Source: Sulfurovum sp.
Lineage (GTDB): Bacteria > Campylobacterota > Campylobacteria > Campylobacterales > Sulfurovaceae
Assembly (NCBI GenBank): GCA_026985755.1
Contig: JALSPX010000278.1
Coordinates: 1-6,467 of the forward strand
DNA: 6,467 nt
Direction of reading: 5' to 3'
The notes beneath the pieces are model-generated. The model was not told where the DNA came from. It did not search any database and was given only the letters and a program-made list of their open reading frames with translations. Below are positions 6,353 to 6,467 of this stretch, in pieces; position 1 is the stretch's first letter, and each line of letters opens with the position of its first letter. The position numbers were made by a program, and so were the translations under genes.

Positions 6353-6385
6353 AGTTCTTTATCGATATAATATCCATAAAGAACT
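6353..6385. promoter_or_regulatory. 33-bp near-perfect palindrome, probable operator
   Basis: The outer arms AGTTCTTTAT (6353-6362) and ATAAAGAACT (6376-6385) are perfect inverted copies. Inside them GATAT (6364-6368) and ATATC (6370-6374) are also perfect, centred on A6369. Fifteen of sixteen base pairs match; the only break is C/C at 6363 and 6375. The palindrome ends 20 nt upstream of the 5286-6332 start codon and contains TATTAT (minus strand, 6372-6367) and TATAAT (plus strand, 6366-6371). No U-tract follows on either strand, so a protein-binding operator is favoured over a terminator. I do not recognise the cognate regulator. Confidence 0.75.
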
Positions 6386-6399
6386 ATAAAAGAGGTCAA
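6367..6399 (-). promoter_or_regulatory. Possible promoter of the SdhB/E-like gene
   Basis: Minus-strand TATTAT at 6372-6367 (5 of 6 matches) would place the transcript start around 6360, giving a leader of about 28 nt with a good ribosome site. TTGACC at 6399-6394 resembles a -35, but the 21-nt spacing is too long for a classical pair. The -10 sits in the centre of the palindrome at 6353-6385. Confidence 0.35.
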
Positions 6400-6404
6400 C
6401 TTGC

Positions 6405-6437
6405 TAACATGGGTAGAAAACTATCTACATAATGTTA
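6405..6437. repeat. Interrupted inverted repeat near the right edge
   Basis: TAACAT (6405-6410) pairs with ATGTTA (6432-6437), and inside them GTAGA (6413-6417) pairs with TCTAC (6424-6428). The two stems are separated by GG on one side and ATA on the other. It may be a second operator or an RNA hairpin belonging to whatever lies to the right. No gene is visible between 6386 and the window end. Confidence 0.4.
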
Positions 6438-6467
6438 CCTATATACATGCAAATTTTATTTTAATGT

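Noticed and set aside
6333..6377. 15-residue N-terminal extension of the SdhB/E-like protein
   Set aside because: It would translate the 33-bp palindrome, and the downstream ATG has a well-placed AGGAAG.
1..6467. CRISPR array, tRNA, rRNA or insertion sequence
   Set aside because: No regularly spaced repeats, no tRNA or rRNA landmarks and no transposase-like reading frame were found on either strand.

Overview
The window looks like a chromosomal segment from a Campylobacterota bacterium, most like Sulfurovum or Sulfurimonas. This is inferred from AT-rich DNA, from the order flavoprotein, iron-sulfur subunit, CCG-domain subunit (a non-classical 'type E' succinate:quinone oxidoreductase / Mfr-like arrangement), and from an outer-membrane-type protein of a style I associate with that phylum. 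No 16S or other marker is present, so genus is not settled.

Layout. Bases 2-121 (+) hold the last 39 codons of an unidentified acidic protein. It converges on a minus-strand gene (210-1274) for a signal-peptide-bearing, probably beta-barrel envelope protein with its own promoter (1299-1326). A strong hairpin terminator (1347-1390, minus strand) ends the next unit. That unit, read right to left, is sdhA (3380-5110), sdhB (2315-3370) and sdhE (1408-2304). The gaps are 9 and 10 nt, and each downstream Shine-Dalgarno overlaps the preceding stop codon. A 175-nt gap with a candidate promoter and a perfect 17-bp palindrome separates sdhA from the rightmost gene (5286-6332, minus).

How the genes work together. 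SdhA oxidises succinate (or reduces fumarate) at a covalently bound FAD. SdhB should carry electrons over one [2Fe-2S] and, from its cysteine pattern, two [4Fe-4S] clusters. SdhE, with two complete CCG motifs, replaces the usual membrane-spanning cytochrome b anchor and passes electrons towards quinone. SdhA has no twin-arginine signal, so this version should face the cytoplasm, unlike the periplasmic MfrABE enzymes of Wolinella and Campylobacter.

The most interesting item is the 348-aa protein at 5286-6332. It reads as an SdhB-like protein joined to the second CCG domain of SdhE, but essentially every cluster-binding cysteine has been deleted or replaced; one cysteine remains in the whole protein. 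It is an intact ORF with a good ribosome binding site. A 33-bp near-perfect palindrome lies just upstream and overlaps a possible promoter. It looks like a retained, cluster-free 'pseudo-subunit' of the neighbouring complex whose role (assembly, regulation or structure) is unknown.
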